The notes beneath the pieces are model-generated. The model was not told the origin of the DNA, searched no databases, and saw only the letters and a program-made list of their open reading frames with translations. DNA of 64,000 nt from Phymatolithon calcareum (lineage: Eukaryota; Rhodophyta; Florideophyceae; Hapalidiales): NCBI GenBank assembly GCA_977006965.1, contig OZ345358.1, forward strand, positions 62,001 through 126,000, read 5' to 3'. The position numbers and the translations under genes are program-made. Positions 1-10,311 of the stretch are shown in pieces. Within the stretch, counting starts at the first letter, position 1. Each line of letters starts with the position of its first letter.

Positions 1-1
1 G

Positions 2-1216
2 GATGTTGAGCTGTTTGTGAAAGCAGTACAAGAGGCGTCCATCCGTGGCCTTTCTGTGTTGAAGTATCACAGCAAATTGAGTGACAGTGAAAGGCAAAGG
101 ACAAGCATGCTGTGGGAGAAGGCGAAGAAGGATGTGTTAACCGTCATGATCGCAACTGATGGGTTCTGCACCGGGACAGATGCACCGAATGTTCGGTCTG
201 TGATTGTGGCCGGTGGTGCGCGTTCGCTTGTTGAGTTTTGGCAAGGATGCGGAAGGGGTGGACGGGACGGGAAGAAAGCGAATGTAACTGTACTCTACCA
301 CTGTGGTCACTTGTCTCGGGCACGTGGAGGACATGTGCCTGCTGTGATCGAAGGTGTCGGAAGTTTCAATGAGTGGGCTGAAAATGACAAAGAATGCCGA
401 CGCCTTCGAATGGAACGGTTCCTCGAAGGTCTTGCAAGCTATCCCACATGCATTGAGCGTGGAGTAGGTTCTGTCGCGGTGGAGCTGTGCGACATTTGCA
501 AGGACAAGAGAGGGACAGTGAGCGAGGGCCAGATTGAAGACCGTGGAGTTGTCGTTTGCGGGAGCAAGCGACTGTCGGAGGAGGAGGTGGAGAGAGCGAA
601 GAAGAAGCGGAAGGAGTCGCAAGAGCAGTCGATGGAGGAAGTGGAACGAATGCGACGCTGGGGGCGAGAGCTGTCCAAATACTGCATGGCTTGTTTGGTG
701 ATGACGTGCTTGAGCAGAGAGTTCCGCGAGGAACCCACGGCGTATGGGCGCATGATGGAAGACGACATGCGTAGCTGCAACATGGAGCGGTGCAGGTATA
801 CAAGAAGTGCGTGCATGCGCTGCATGCAACCAGGACACTGGACGAATAAGTGCAATGTTCTGCAGTCGGTACAAGCGTCGCAGTATTCGAGGTGCAGGCA
901 ATGTTTCATGCAAGAAGTTCGGGGAAGGAACGTACACAGTGCAAGCGAATACGGGAGACAGGGTGCGTGCCCTTACGAGTCGATCACGAAACTGGTCCTC
1001 TTCTGTTATGGGGACGCTCGTGCCCGGCAGTTGATGTGTAATGCTTTTCCTGCATTGAGAAGCGCACGGATGAAGGTGGCAAAAGACTTGGCGGATTGGC
1101 TGTTGAGCGACAGCGTGGAGGAGCCTGCAGCGCTGTTTGAGGTGATGAATTGGGCGCATAGAGAGTTTAAGCTACATGTGTTTGGATTGCAGACATGCTC
1201 TACTCTAAAAGAGTAG
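2..1216 (+). CDS. RecQ-like superfamily 2 helicase, C-terminal part (5' end outside window)
   Basis: The reading frame is open from base 2, so the gene enters from the left and only the second RecA-like domain and the tail are visible. Motif V is seen as ATDGFCTGTDAP and motif VI as QGCGRGGRDG, near residues 45-90 of the visible part; this pairing is typical of RecQ-type ATP-dependent DNA helicases. The tail is rich in Cys pairs and contains a CCHC zinc knuckle (CMRCMQPGHWTNKC, about 811-853), so it probably binds nucleic acid. The Walker A and B domain is not in the window. The gene faces the methyltransferase gene tail to tail, with two hairpin modules in the gap. The family call follows from the motifs; a role in a mobile or selfish element is inferred from context. 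Confidence 0.85.
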   Translation, partial: DVELFVKAVQEASIRGLSVLKYHSKLSDSERQRTSMLWEKAKKDVLTVMIATDGFCTGTDAPNVRSVIVAGGARSLVEFWQGCGRGGRDGKKANVTVLYHCGHLSRARGGHVPAVIEGVGSFNEWAENDKECRRLRMERFLEGLASYPTCIERGVGSVAVELCDICKDKRGTVSEGQIEDRGVVVCGSKRLSEEEVERAKKKRKESQEQSMEEVERMRRWGRELSKYCMACLVMTCLSREFREEPTAYGRMMEDDMRSCNMERCRYTRSACMRCMQPGHWTNKCNVLQSVQASQYSRCRQCFMQEVRGRNVHSASEYGRQGACPYESITKLVLFCYGDARARQLMCNAFPALRSARMKVAKDLADWLLSDSVEEPAALFEVMNWAHREFKLHVFGLQTCSTLKE

Positions 1217-1382
1217 AAGTAGTTTGAGATTTGATTGATGGAAATGTAGTAAAAATGAAAGAAATTGTATGCGTTTAAGCGGAAGTAGTAAGAAAAGAGA
1301 TGAGGTAGGGGTAGCAGGGAAGAGGCAGTGCAATTCATGAGTCTTGATAGGTAGGGAAGATTGGGTAGACACTTGGAATAGC

Positions 1383-1519
1383 GTATAGCTGCTACACATT
1401 TCGAATCATAGCAATATGATACCCAGTTGATTTCGAAGGGTGGAGTTTCAAAGCTGCAAGTTTTGTGGAAAAATGCAGCTTTGAAACTCCACCCTTCGAA
1501 AACAAGGCCCTATCATAAC
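1383..1519. repeat. Hairpin module 1 (degenerate palindrome A, intact hairpin B)
   Basis: Only the right half of palindrome A is recognisable at 1383-1410. Hairpin B (core 1432-1500) has arms reading TTCGAAGGGTGGAGTTTC and its complement, flanked by TATGATA (1415) and TATCATA (1511). It lies just behind the helicase stop codon. Confidence 0.85.
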
Positions 1520-2148
1520 GACGAAAAATTCAATTTGTGTCAATACCTTTCAATGAATATGTAGCACTTTGGAGTTTGGAAGAATGAGAGAAATTGGGAG
1601 AAGGAAATAGGAAAAATGAGATGAGATAGGGTAATAGGGAGTGAAGAGTGGAATGTAGGAAATAGGGAATAGGGATAGGGAGAATAAGGGAATACGGAAT
1701 AGGGAAACGTGCATAAAGAAAGAAAGAAAGAGAGGGAATACGGAATAGGGAGTAGGGAATATTGAGATGTCTGGATTAGGAAATAGGGAATAGGAGATGG
1801 GATACGGTTAATAGGGAGTAAGGAGTGGAATGTATTCAGATAGGGATATGGATATGGATACGGAGTAGGGAGTTGGGAGTTAGGAGTAGAGAATAGTATA
1901 TAATATATATGAACAGGTCTATATATATGTCGTGTGGAGTGTTGGAATCACTTTTTTCCTTTTCGAGAATCTTTCTTGCTCCCCCTATTCACTCCTGGCA
2001 GTTGGGAAGCACCATTTCGGCACTTTGAATAGTGATGAGATACGGGTAGAAGGGAATAGGGAATGGCGGATAAGTAGGATAAGCTATGTAGGAGATCGTG
2101 GGATTTTGTAGAGAATTCGGACATTGCAAGGATGAAGCTGATTTGTGG
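1520..2148. repeat. Gene-free gap with degenerate G-rich GGGAATA-type repeats
   Basis: Between the two hairpin modules, about 1600-1880 is strongly purine-biased and built from imperfect GGGAATA, GGGATA and GGAGTAGG units, with a shorter patch near 2050. The same heptamer forms the large satellite at 23.3-24.9 kb. A short A/T stretch of TATATA type follows at about 1890-1930. No coding potential was seen. Confidence 0.7.
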
Positions 2149-2288
2149 AAAGTGTGTAGCAGCTATACACTTTGAATCATACCTGTATGATAAGACCTCG
2201 TTCTCGAAGGGTGGAGTTTCAAAGCTGCATTTTTTGTGGAAAAATGCAGCTTTGGAACTCCACCCTTCGAAATCACTGGGTTATCATA
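2149..2288. repeat. Hairpin module 2
   Basis: Palindrome A is partly eroded on its left arm (2149-2191). Hairpin B core is at 2212-2271, with the outer TATGATA/TATCATA arms present. It lies 150 bp beyond the 3' end of the methyltransferase gene. Order A then B is as in all other modules. Confidence 0.85.
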
Positions 2289-2437
2289 CTCTCTTGTTTC
2301 GTATTTTTCGGGAATAAGTATTATTTGAAAATGTGTCAAGTAAGTCTTGCTCAGTCCGTGAACGGCAGGGGCATGTGTGTGGAATGACAAACTAGTGAGT
2401 AGGAAAATCAATTTTTTACTTGTGACTATGACGGAGA

Positions 2438-5400
2438 TTAAAATGTAGGGGGCAAACAGAGATCAGAACAGTCAATGTAGATAGGTTCGAAGCGCTTGAT
2501 TGTGGTTTTGGTAACAACTTGAAGTGTGTCGCTTTGCTCTAAGTTCTTCTTGTTTGTTAGTTTTTTGTTTGGAAAAGCATGCACCAGCTTTGCGTTCGTG
2601 TCAGCTGTGGTGACGCCTTTGACCAACGCTGGTGCGAGAGAGCACCAGGGTGCTGGAACCAAGAATATACTTGTGTCAGATAGCTTGTTGTATTGTGCGG
2701 AAAAGAAAAGGAGGGCAGTGTCTCGGAACGTGGTGGGAGTTGTCGCAAAGAATCCGGATCCGTAGAGCTTTGTTTTGCTCCGCGCTATTTCTTTTCGAAG
2801 ATCGTGATAGACAAAGCTGCCGGTAATGACGCCGATAATGGAATTTGGGGCAAAGCGCATGTTGGATCGAACAATGTGCCTGCTCGAATCGGCGGTGTCG
2901 ATGAGGACATGGTTAGCCATTGCATCCATGGCAAGTAGGTGGCCAATGTCCATCTCGAGCAGTCTACCGTACAAGGCTGACGGCCAGGCGGACGCGGGGA
3001 TGCTTTCCACAGTGGTGTATAGCTTTTGGAGGGCATTTTGGTTGCGGCCGAAAATATGAGCAATATTGCAAGTTGTGTGAATCTTGTTTGCGATTGCCGT
3101 GGCCACTGGTTTTGGAAGGATCTGAGACACGGGCATTCCTGGAGGAGGATTCCAGGAGGTGATCTCTGTAAGGCGCCTAGTCTCGGACAGGGAGTCCTCA
3201 ATGACGTGAGAGTAGAACTGACGTGCAGAATTGGCGATTTCTTCCGGAATGTCGATGTCTGTTTCGTGTGTGCGGTGTGCATCACCGTGAATCATAGTAG
3301 AGAAAACGCTTAAGATACGCTGGTATCCCATTTCGACACACAAGGGGTCCAGGTCGCATCCGACAAATATGCGATGACCTGGTAGAGTAAGAGCAGCAGC
3401 AGCGGTGGTAAAGGTACCTCCAAAGCAGTCCACGACAATGTCGCCCGGTGCAGAGAATCTACAAATGAGCTCACGGATGAGCCTGACGTTTTTCTGCTCA
3501 GGCCGTAGAGAGCGTGCCTTGCGGGTTTGTGGAATAGGGACTCTGAGGGACTCACCAGGAGCTAGTCGTGGAATATTGTTGATGACATTTGCATAACCAG
3601 GAAAAGTTGAATGGATGTGGCTGTGTACCTGGTACTGGACGTGGTTGAGAGCGTCTTTGGTACCTTCTCCATTTGGTGGTTTTCGATAGACATGTAATGC
3701 AAATTCGGAGACATTTCGAAGAGAGAATGTCATGGGGGAACCTTTTCGGGCGTGATGTCCGGCACAGGGAATGAACAAGAGCGGTGTTGGGTCGACCATG
3801 TAGATAGACTGTTTGTTCTCGTCTTTCATGGATGCGAAGATGCGTTGCCACCTGCCGAACTGTAGCGCCGATGCGAATAGGATAAGGTGTCCTCCGGGGG
3901 CGAGAAGTTCGGTCACAACGTGAGCGCATTTTTCCATCTCGGGACGGGAGATGACATCATAAAGCGAGTTGGAGCGTCCTTGTTCCCTGCGAACATTATA
4001 CGGCGGATCAGTGATGACGAGCTGAACATTACTTGAGATCATGGTGGCATTTCTCCCCGCATTTGTATTGTCTGTGGATATGATGTCGGCAAAGCTGCAG
4101 TGGTGCAGACGGGAATAAGGGTTGAGGAATTTGAGCAGATCTGTCCGTGCCTTTATGCAGATGCAGTTTTGTGGGCAGTGCGTGGACCCCGTATCTGTCC
4201 GTGTTTGCACTTCGGAGGCATCCTCGGTAGTATCGTCGGTAGCATCTCCATTGTCAACGACGTCGCTGTCGTCGTCGACTACACCTGCAGTATCGCGCCC
4301 CTGGCGTGCGTCAGGGAGGCGCAGGCCGAGTGTTGCGGAGTGGTGAAGCAAGTGGGATTTGTCTGTCAGGTCACCATTGACAAGTAGCGCGTTGTGTAGG
4401 AGCTTGAAGCAGCGTAACTCTGCCTTATCGATGTGTTTGAGGATGAAGGAACGTATGGCCGTGGATTGGTCGACGCGTCCGATTTCTTCCATTATCTTGT
4501 CCTTTGCTGCCTCAGGGGAGATGTTGTAGTACATGCCATCAAGACAAATGGAGTAAATGTGTTGGAGGAAAACTTTGGCGAGGTGGCGGAGAAACTTGTC
4601 TGGATTCACCTGTTGGTCTGCAGTTCTTGAGTTGGTGTCCCTATTGTTGAAGAACAGTGCTGCAAAGGGTGCGCAGTGATCAGAAGACGGTGACACTGCG
4701 GTGGCTGTGTTTTCATGTAGTGTATGGGATTGGGAAGAGTGTGCAAACTGGCCGTCGGGAGCTGCTGTGAACTTCGCTTGGGCAATGTCGAAAATGAGGT
4801 ATGGAGCCAACAAATGTTCGCAAGACCGGAAATGCAATCGGTTAGCGAGTTTATCCCATGCATCAAGGATTCTGGATAGAAGGACGGAGAGAATGATACA
4901 CGGGTTCTTTCCACCCTTTGTGGTAGGAAGTCGATATTTGGAGAAGTGTTCGGAGCTGATCACTTCTCCATCACGGGTTCGTTTCTTCGAGTTGGATTTC
5001 TTTTCCCGATCGGAGATTGCGTTGGTGACAGGCCCGGAGCCTGTCACACAGGCAATATGCATAACGGAGAAAAAGAGTGTGCACAGAAACGAGTTTGGAT
5101 TCCGTGGTAACGACAGTTTTTTTCCCTTGACATTCGGAAACATGCCGTCTATAATGGCAGTACGAAAGGCATAAGGAGCGGAACGAATGGTCTTGAATGT
5201 TTCATCCTCTTCTTCCTTGTCTGTGTTTCCGGTTGTTCCTGTGGCATTCACATGAAGCTGCCAGACAGTGAAGGGGCGCGAGTCGGAGGTGCTGGATCCG
5301 GAGATAGGGTGAACGAGCTTTGTCGCGATATTGTAGCACTGGCGAAAGAAGTCGTTCAGGAGGAGATGATTTTCGAACTTCTTGTCTTCCGCAAAAGAGG

Positions 5401-5617
5401 GGTAGACCTTTTTGTATATCTCTTTAACCGGAGTCAAAATTTCTCGGGCTAGCTTAGCAAGCCTGTCATCGTCGCCGTATTGTGCTTGAAAGGTCCAAGG
5501 GATTGTATGCCGGTACTTGAACATGTCCGGGCTAGCTTGGCGCTCTTCGATTGCAAACATACGCAACTTGGCCATATGAAAAACGACGATCTCATATCTG
5601 GCCGCTGAGGGGGGCAT
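2438..5617 (-). CDS. Beta-class DNA amino-methyltransferase (N6-adenine or N4-cytosine type), 1059 aa
   Basis: The catalytic motif DPPYNV is at residues 537-542. The AdoMet-binding motif follows at about 727-735 (VVDCFGGTF, then a GCDLDP strand). Motif IV before motif I is the beta-class order seen in CcrM-like enzymes. Such enzymes transfer a methyl group from AdoMet to an exocyclic amino group of adenine or cytosine in DNA. The catalytic region is embedded in a much larger protein. About 500 N-terminal residues have no recognised domain and end in an acidic Asp-rich linker (about 440-480). A further 300 residues follow motif I. The ATG at 5617 is the first in a long open frame. The gene is divergent from the ParB-dioxygenase gene and shares a 925-bp intergenic region with it. 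Base specificity and target site cannot be read from sequence. Confidence 0.88.
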   Translation of the reverse strand: MPPSAARYEIVVFHMAKLRMFAIEERQASPDMFKYRHTIPWTFQAQYGDDDRLAKLAREILTPVKEIYKKVYPSFAEDKKFENHLLLNDFFRQCYNIATKLVHPISGSSTSDSRPFTVWQLHVNATGTTGNTDKEEEDETFKTIRSAPYAFRTAIIDGMFPNVKGKKLSLPRNPNSFLCTLFFSVMHIACVTGSGPVTNAISDREKKSNSKKRTRDGEVISSEHFSKYRLPTTKGGKNPCIILSVLLSRILDAWDKLANRLHFRSCEHLLAPYLIFDIAQAKFTAAPDGQFAHSSQSHTLHENTATAVSPSSDHCAPFAALFFNNRDTNSRTADQQVNPDKFLRHLAKVFLQHIYSICLDGMYYNISPEAAKDKIMEEIGRVDQSTAIRSFILKHIDKAELRCFKLLHNALLVNGDLTDKSHLLHHSATLGLRLPDARQGRDTAGVVDDDSDVVDNGDATDDTTEDASEVQTRTDTGSTHCPQNCICIKARTDLLKFLNPYSRLHHCSFADIISTDNTNAGRNATMISSNVQLVITDPPYNVRREQGRSNSLYDVISRPEMEKCAHVVTELLAPGGHLILFASALQFGRWQRIFASMKDENKQSIYMVDPTPLLFIPCAGHHARKGSPMTFSLRNVSEFALHVYRKPPNGEGTKDALNHVQYQVHSHIHSTFPGYANVINNIPRLAPGESLRVPIPQTRKARSLRPEQKNVRLIRELICRFSAPGDIVVDCFGGTFTTAAAALTLPGHRIFVGCDLDPLCVEMGYQRILSVFSTMIHGDAHRTHETDIDIPEEIANSARQFYSHVIEDSLSETRRLTEITSWNPPPGMPVSQILPKPVATAIANKIHTTCNIAHIFGRNQNALQKLYTTVESIPASAWPSALYGRLLEMDIGHLLAMDAMANHVLIDTADSSRHIVRSNMRFAPNSIIGVITGSFVYHDLRKEIARSKTKLYGSGFFATTPTTFRDTALLFFSAQYNKLSDTSIFLVPAPWCSLAPALVKGVTTADTNAKLVHAFPNKKLTNKKNLEQSDTLQVVTKTTIKRFEPIYIDCSDLCLPPTF

Positions 5618-5907
5618 GGTGAAGCCGAGCGAGAAGGACAGTGCGACAAGGAAAGGTTGAGAAGGTGGTGGTGTGTATGCTTGGGATGGTTACACTGCAG
5701 GGTGGAGGAGCTGAAAATAGATGTGAGTGGTAGTTTATGTAGTGGAATTGATTGGCAGATTTGAAATAAACGGTAAAAAAATTGGGTACGAAAGAATGGC
5801 GGTATTTCATTGGGTCACGTCATGGGCCATACGTGGATGTGCAACCCAAATTATTGTGTAATTGGAAGGAAACGTAATTTTTAGGCGATGGAAAAAATTG
5901 AGTCGTG

Positions 5908-6012
5908 TTATGATACCCCGTTGATTTCGAAGAGTGGAGTTTCAACGCTGCATTTTTTAGGAAAAAATGCAGCTTTGAAACGCCACCCTTCGAAATCAGG
6001 TGTTTATCATAA
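5908..6012. repeat. Hairpin module 3 (B only)
   Basis: Hairpin B core is at 5925-5995 with two arm mismatches, bounded by TTATGATA (5908) and TTATCATAA (6004). Palindrome A is not recognisable upstream. A spacer starting with GACAGCTGTCTCTG-like sequence follows, as in other modules. Confidence 0.8.
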
Positions 6013-6114
6013 TACAAAATATCGATATGGACAGCTGTCTCTGAGCACAAGGAAAACTAATTCTATTGATAAATTTTCGAGAATGCTCGCGAAATTGGCT
6101 CACGAAATTCCGCA

Positions 6115-6393
6115 CAATGTTCCACTTTACGCACATTCACGCGCAGAGAAGAATTGCAATCAACAGTCGAATACGAGATCAATACCGCCCTTTGCGTTCG
6201 TAGGCGGGAGCGTCCTGTCGGTGCGCGGAGCAGGTATTGAAAAGTATGATTCAAAGTGTATAGGAGCTATACACTTTGAATCATACCTGTATGATAAGGC
6301 CTTGTTTTCAAAGGGTGGAGTTTCAAAGCTGCATTTTTTCCCAAAAAATGCAGCTTTGTTTCTCCACCCTTCGAAAACAGGGGGTTATCATAA
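6115..6393. repeat. Hairpin module 4 (R spacer, palindrome A, hairpin B)
   Basis: A conserved spacer of about 125 bp (R, 6115-6243) leads into palindrome A (6244-6286, one change at the centre) and hairpin B (core about 6305-6375). The module ends 150 bp upstream of the ParB-dioxygenase start codon, within the divergent promoter region shared with the methyltransferase. Confidence 0.88.
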
Positions 6394-6542
6394 TACAAAA
6401 ATTCTATTTTGACAGCTGTCTCTGAAACTCCATCCTGGATTGCAGCGTATGTATGATATGGATTATTTGCAACCCAGGGGCACCAATGTTGTGCAAGTAT
6501 TTGGCATTCTATTTTCCCGCTCTACGACTTCCAACTCCATAA

Positions 6543-9500
6543 ATGGCGCTGGCACCGGCGCGCGACATCGGCGAGCAAGCGAACGATCGTACTTTGGACG
6601 CAATGGAACCCGAGGCGGCGAGCGAGAGAACCGGACCAGTTGTTGGCACCAGTCGTGACAGGTCTATCTCCGACTACAAGGTCAAGTTGGTGACGATCGA
6701 CATCACCAAAACGAAGCTGATGGACGATGCGCTGCGCCGCGTGAACGAGGAGTGGGCTGTTTCCACGTACAAGGAGCTCTTCGTCGGCGGCGGATACGGG
6801 AAGACCGACGGCAGAGTTTGCATTGCTGTTGTCGGTAACTGCCCGCCGTCGACGTTTGACGAAGCGCTGGAGCGCGAGAAGGAAGAGCATGTTCCTGAGG
6901 ACAGTATCGTTGTCGTCGATGGGCAGCATCGTCGTCACGTGCTGCTCTTGGAGGAAGTCATCGCATCTCAGTGCCCTCTCGTAGAGGTGAAGCTCTATTA
7001 CCGCCGAGACAAGTCTCCAATGTCGCTTGTCGATTGTCTCTGGCTCGGATACGAGCTGAACGAGTCGGCATCATTGGTTCGGGCGATGAGTCCTGTGGAT
7101 CACGTATACTCCGGTCTGTCATTTGTGAAGACTTTGGCTCGTTCGATCGATGGCGGGGAAGAGGAAGGGGAGAACGAGACGACGGTGAAGTTGGTGAAAA
7201 CTTGCCAAACCGGCGACTTTGCAGCTCGTTTCCAGGCAGTGCAAGAGTTGCTGGCGAGCATGAAAGTTCTTCCCCATTCCAGGAGCTCAATGCGTCAGTA
7301 CGCCAGCATTATTGCAGGTCTACTCCCGTATCCAGATGTGTACGACACTCTGTTGAGCATTTGTGCAGGGTTGCCGACCTCAGAACAGACCGGGAGACGC
7401 GTGCCGTCTATCCTGAAGTACAAGTCCCCGGCCATTTGGGAGGGCATTGATTCCGATCATGCCCTCAAGTTTCGACTTCAAGGACTGTATGCGTGGTACA
7501 TGGGGAACCCCGGGAAGGCCGCTAGTGGTAAAATGGCAGATAACCTCGTTGGACCGTTCATCGAAGGTGCCGATGATCTGTACAGCTACTTCTCAGGAAA
7601 GATGCGCGAGTGGGGCAAGGAAGTCATCGACGTGTTTGCCATGGAAATGAACGGGGACCAGTGGCGCAACGTGGAAGAATGCGTCACTTGGCAATGTCGG
7701 ACATGGAGGATGGGAAGGTTAGACACCTGGCTGCAAGATCAGAAGAATTGCTACCACTTTGTTGTTCGCAACACTCCGGGCCTGAAAGAAATTGCCGACA
7801 AGGAGTCGAGGCCGAGAAGATCTGCATCTAGAAGTCGAGCGGCGGCCCTATCGGCACGCGCAGGGAGTCCGGTGCCAACGCCGACTCGGGCGAGGAAAAG
7901 TCGAAAGCGAACGAGGAAGGAGACCGAGGTCGCCGATATTGAGCGGATGATTCACAAAACGTTCGGCCCCTCTGAATCGGCAACTCCAACTCCGTCTCCT
8001 GCACGGAAAAGAGCACGTAAGGGAACGGAGGGATTGTCATCCGACGTCGATGCGGACGCTGAGCCTGATATAGAGCCCAGCGGCTCTGTATCGGAAGGGA
8101 TCTCGACAGCGTCTCATGTGCCGGGAAAGTCTCCTGCACCGGTCTCCAAGCGTTCAGCTGTGTCTCCAAAGCCAGGGAAAGACTCCGAATCCGTGGATGG
8201 TAGCTCTGGTAATTCCTCTGAAGACGATGGCAGCGCGTCGGACAGTCAGCGATCCGACGACGGCAGCAATTCTGACGCGAGCAATTCTAACGAGGAGGAG
8301 AGTGAACTTTCGGACGATGGTGACGCCGGCGCCAGAAACGCAGATGCAGATGCGCTGGAAGAAGCTCCGGGGGAGTCTGAGGTCTGGGATGCCGCGGAGA
8401 GCTTCTCCCCTTTCAAGTTTTCGGGAGGACCAGCTGGAAAGTTTGAATGTGAACTGTCCTCTCTTCCTGATGCGGAGAATGACGGTCGGCAGGCGAGTCC
8501 GGGCGAATTCATCGAGATGAAGATCGCGGAAGTGTCGGACAGCTCGACTGTCCCTGAATTCCGAAGTGATGGCGAACGCCAAGTTCCGGATCTGTACACC
8601 GACGGGTTTCGCCTGAAAGACAGCAGCGGTACTAGTATCGCGTACGAAAGGCCAGGAGTGCGCTGTGGGTACTTCGCAAGGACGTGCCTTCTTCACGTTC
8701 CGACGAGGAGGCTGTGGATGCAGGAGATTCCGGAACACCGGAGGGGCGCGGACTGGAATCTACTCTTCGACGACATGATGCCAAGAGTGTTTCCATACTC
8801 GTCTGAAAACGTTGACCTGCTGCACAAGTCTCCGCACAACTGGGCGAGACGGTCAGCTGGAAGCGGGTACCCAAGCCTCCAAACTCGGGAGCACTGGGAG
8901 AAGCTGACAAGCGCAATGCCAATTGTTGACGAGGTAGATGGACGCAAGCGCAGTGTGCTTGATCTGTTTATGTGGCTGCGCTGTCTTGGGTTGCGTCCAC
9001 CGCACCGGGCGTTCTTTGTGCTGAGCCCTGATGATCTAGAAAGGGTACACGAAGACACATACCTGCACGCGCACTTGAATCTTAATAAGCTGCAGTACCT
9101 GAATCCTCTTGAAGGACGTGCGGTGGGTCGTGCAGAGGGCTGGTTTCGATCGAAGCGGGCGACTTTGGACGAAGCAGGATTCTGCGTACTAGAAGGTTTT
9201 GCGAGAAGCTCCACGCTCACCGGTGAAAACGAGGAAGACTGCACTCGTTTTCGTCTATCCTCATCGATTAAGAAACCGGAATTGAGTGTGGAAGAATTGC
9301 TTCAGCATTTTGTACGAAGCGTACCGACTGCGCAATACTTCCGGCGCGGGGCGTCCCGAACCTCGCGCTGGACGAGTATCGTCAACAGGGCTGATGGCGC
9401 GGACAATATGGAGGACGGAAATGCCCGCTACTCAACCACACCGTTCGGGATGGTTGGAAGCCTAGAGTCCAACAAGGAGACGCGAAAACTTGTGAAAGCG

Positions 9501-10127
9501 CGAGCGGAACTTGACGTTCGCATCCTGCAAGCAGGGAAAATGATGCGTCTGCGGTACGACAATTTTGATCATCCAGCATTCGACAGGACGGCTGGAGAGG
9601 AGGAGAGGCGGAAGAATGTGGAGCATCCGCCGCCGTTGTACGCACCGGACAGTGGTGGGCGCTTTCTAGGGACCGGTCCGAGGTGTGTTCCTCAAAAGGC
9701 GCATTGCGACTACTCCTGGTACGAAACGGCGGATGAGATTGGTCGATCTGGGCTACGCCATCCTGGGTACTTCACCATTGTGACGTCAGGAAAGGCAACT
9801 CCTCTCTGGGTCAGTCGTGGATCACATCGTATTATCTGCCGGACGGCGGAGGACAAGGCCAAGCTGGCAAAACTACTGCCTATGGAAAAGATCATGATTC
9901 CACCGTACTCGATTTTCTTTGGTCGTGGTGATCTGACGCATGCCGGTGCTGGTTTTGATGACGCGGAGCGGAACGCAGAAGAGCCGCACGATGTTCTCCT
10001 TCGGTACCATATGTACCTAGTGAGGGAAGATGTACCGCTGACCGACGCAATATCTTTCTTTGCTATGTTCAGCCCAGAACCAGATATGTCTCAGCGCGGA
10101 ACCGGCGGAGAAGTGGCAGGTCGTTGA
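6543..10127 (+). CDS. ParB/Srx-like protein fused to a 2OG-Fe(II) dioxygenase-like domain, 1194 aa
   Basis: The N-terminal part (about 40-190) contains the ParB/sulfiredoxin-fold signature VVVDGQHRRHVLL, with DGQHRR at 126-131. The middle (about 420-640) is a low-complexity Ser/Asp/Arg-rich linker with basic, NLS-like clusters. The C-terminal 250 residues show the iron ligands of a double-stranded beta-helix dioxygenase: HCD at 1054-1056 (HxD), a distal His at 1133 in GDLTHAG, and Arg1154 as candidate 2-oxoglutarate binder. Families with this fold oxidise nucleic acid bases (AlkB, TET/JBP), proteins or small molecules, and the substrate here is unknown. Next to a DNA methyltransferase, a DNA base substrate is an attractive inference. 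The ATG at 6543 opens the long frame. It is homologous to the next gene over both ends. Confidence 0.75.
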   Translation: MALAPARDIGEQANDRTLDAMEPEAASERTGPVVGTSRDRSISDYKVKLVTIDITKTKLMDDALRRVNEEWAVSTYKELFVGGGYGKTDGRVCIAVVGNCPPSTFDEALEREKEEHVPEDSIVVVDGQHRRHVLLLEEVIASQCPLVEVKLYYRRDKSPMSLVDCLWLGYELNESASLVRAMSPVDHVYSGLSFVKTLARSIDGGEEEGENETTVKLVKTCQTGDFAARFQAVQELLASMKVLPHSRSSMRQYASIIAGLLPYPDVYDTLLSICAGLPTSEQTGRRVPSILKYKSPAIWEGIDSDHALKFRLQGLYAWYMGNPGKAASGKMADNLVGPFIEGADDLYSYFSGKMREWGKEVIDVFAMEMNGDQWRNVEECVTWQCRTWRMGRLDTWLQDQKNCYHFVVRNTPGLKEIADKESRPRRSASRSRAAALSARAGSPVPTPTRARKSRKRTRKETEVADIERMIHKTFGPSESATPTPSPARKRARKGTEGLSSDVDADAEPDIEPSGSVSEGISTASHVPGKSPAPVSKRSAVSPKPGKDSESVDGSSGNSSEDDGSASDSQRSDDGSNSDASNSNEEESELSDDGDAGARNADADALEEAPGESEVWDAAESFSPFKFSGGPAGKFECELSSLPDAENDGRQASPGEFIEMKIAEVSDSSTVPEFRSDGERQVPDLYTDGFRLKDSSGTSIAYERPGVRCGYFARTCLLHVPTRRLWMQEIPEHRRGADWNLLFDDMMPRVFPYSSENVDLLHKSPHNWARRSAGSGYPSLQTREHWEKLTSAMPIVDEVDGRKRSVLDLFMWLRCLGLRPPHRAFFVLSPDDLERVHEDTYLHAHLNLNKLQYLNPLEGRAVGRAEGWFRSKRATLDEAGFCVLEGFARSSTLTGENEEDCTRFRLSSSIKKPELSVEELLQHFVRSVPTAQYFRRGASRTSRWTSIVNRADGADNMEDGNARYSTTPFGMVGSLESNKETRKLVKARAELDVRILQAGKMMRLRYDNFDHPAFDRTAGEEERRKNVEHPPPLYAPDSGGRFLGTGPRCVPQKAHCDYSWYETADEIGRSGLRHPGYFTIVTSGKATPLWVSRGSHRIICRTAEDKAKLAKLLPMEKIMIPPYSIFFGRGDLTHAGAGFDDAERNAEEPHDVLLRYHMYLVREDVPLTDAISFFAMFSPEPDMSQRGTGGEVAGR

Positions 10128-10311
10128 AAACGTTTCTGCCATGTTGTTGTTTCAGAGTGAAATGAATAAGAATAGAATGTTTGAACTGTATTTCTGTGAT
10201 GAGTGATAGTAAAATGACTGTTTTCTGAAACTTGTGAGACTGTGGACTACATATTATAAAGATGGACAATGTAGTTTAGAGCACGGAAAATCCTCCTCCA
10301 CTAACTTTCAG

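Noticed and set aside
137-1159. 340-codon open frame on the minus strand over the helicase
   Set aside because: It is antisense to a frame with clear helicase motifs, and its composition (His/Arg/Leu-rich) is the mirror of the coding strand.
8154-8738. 194-codon minus-strand frame
   Set aside because: Shadow of the low-complexity linker of the ParB-dioxygenase gene.
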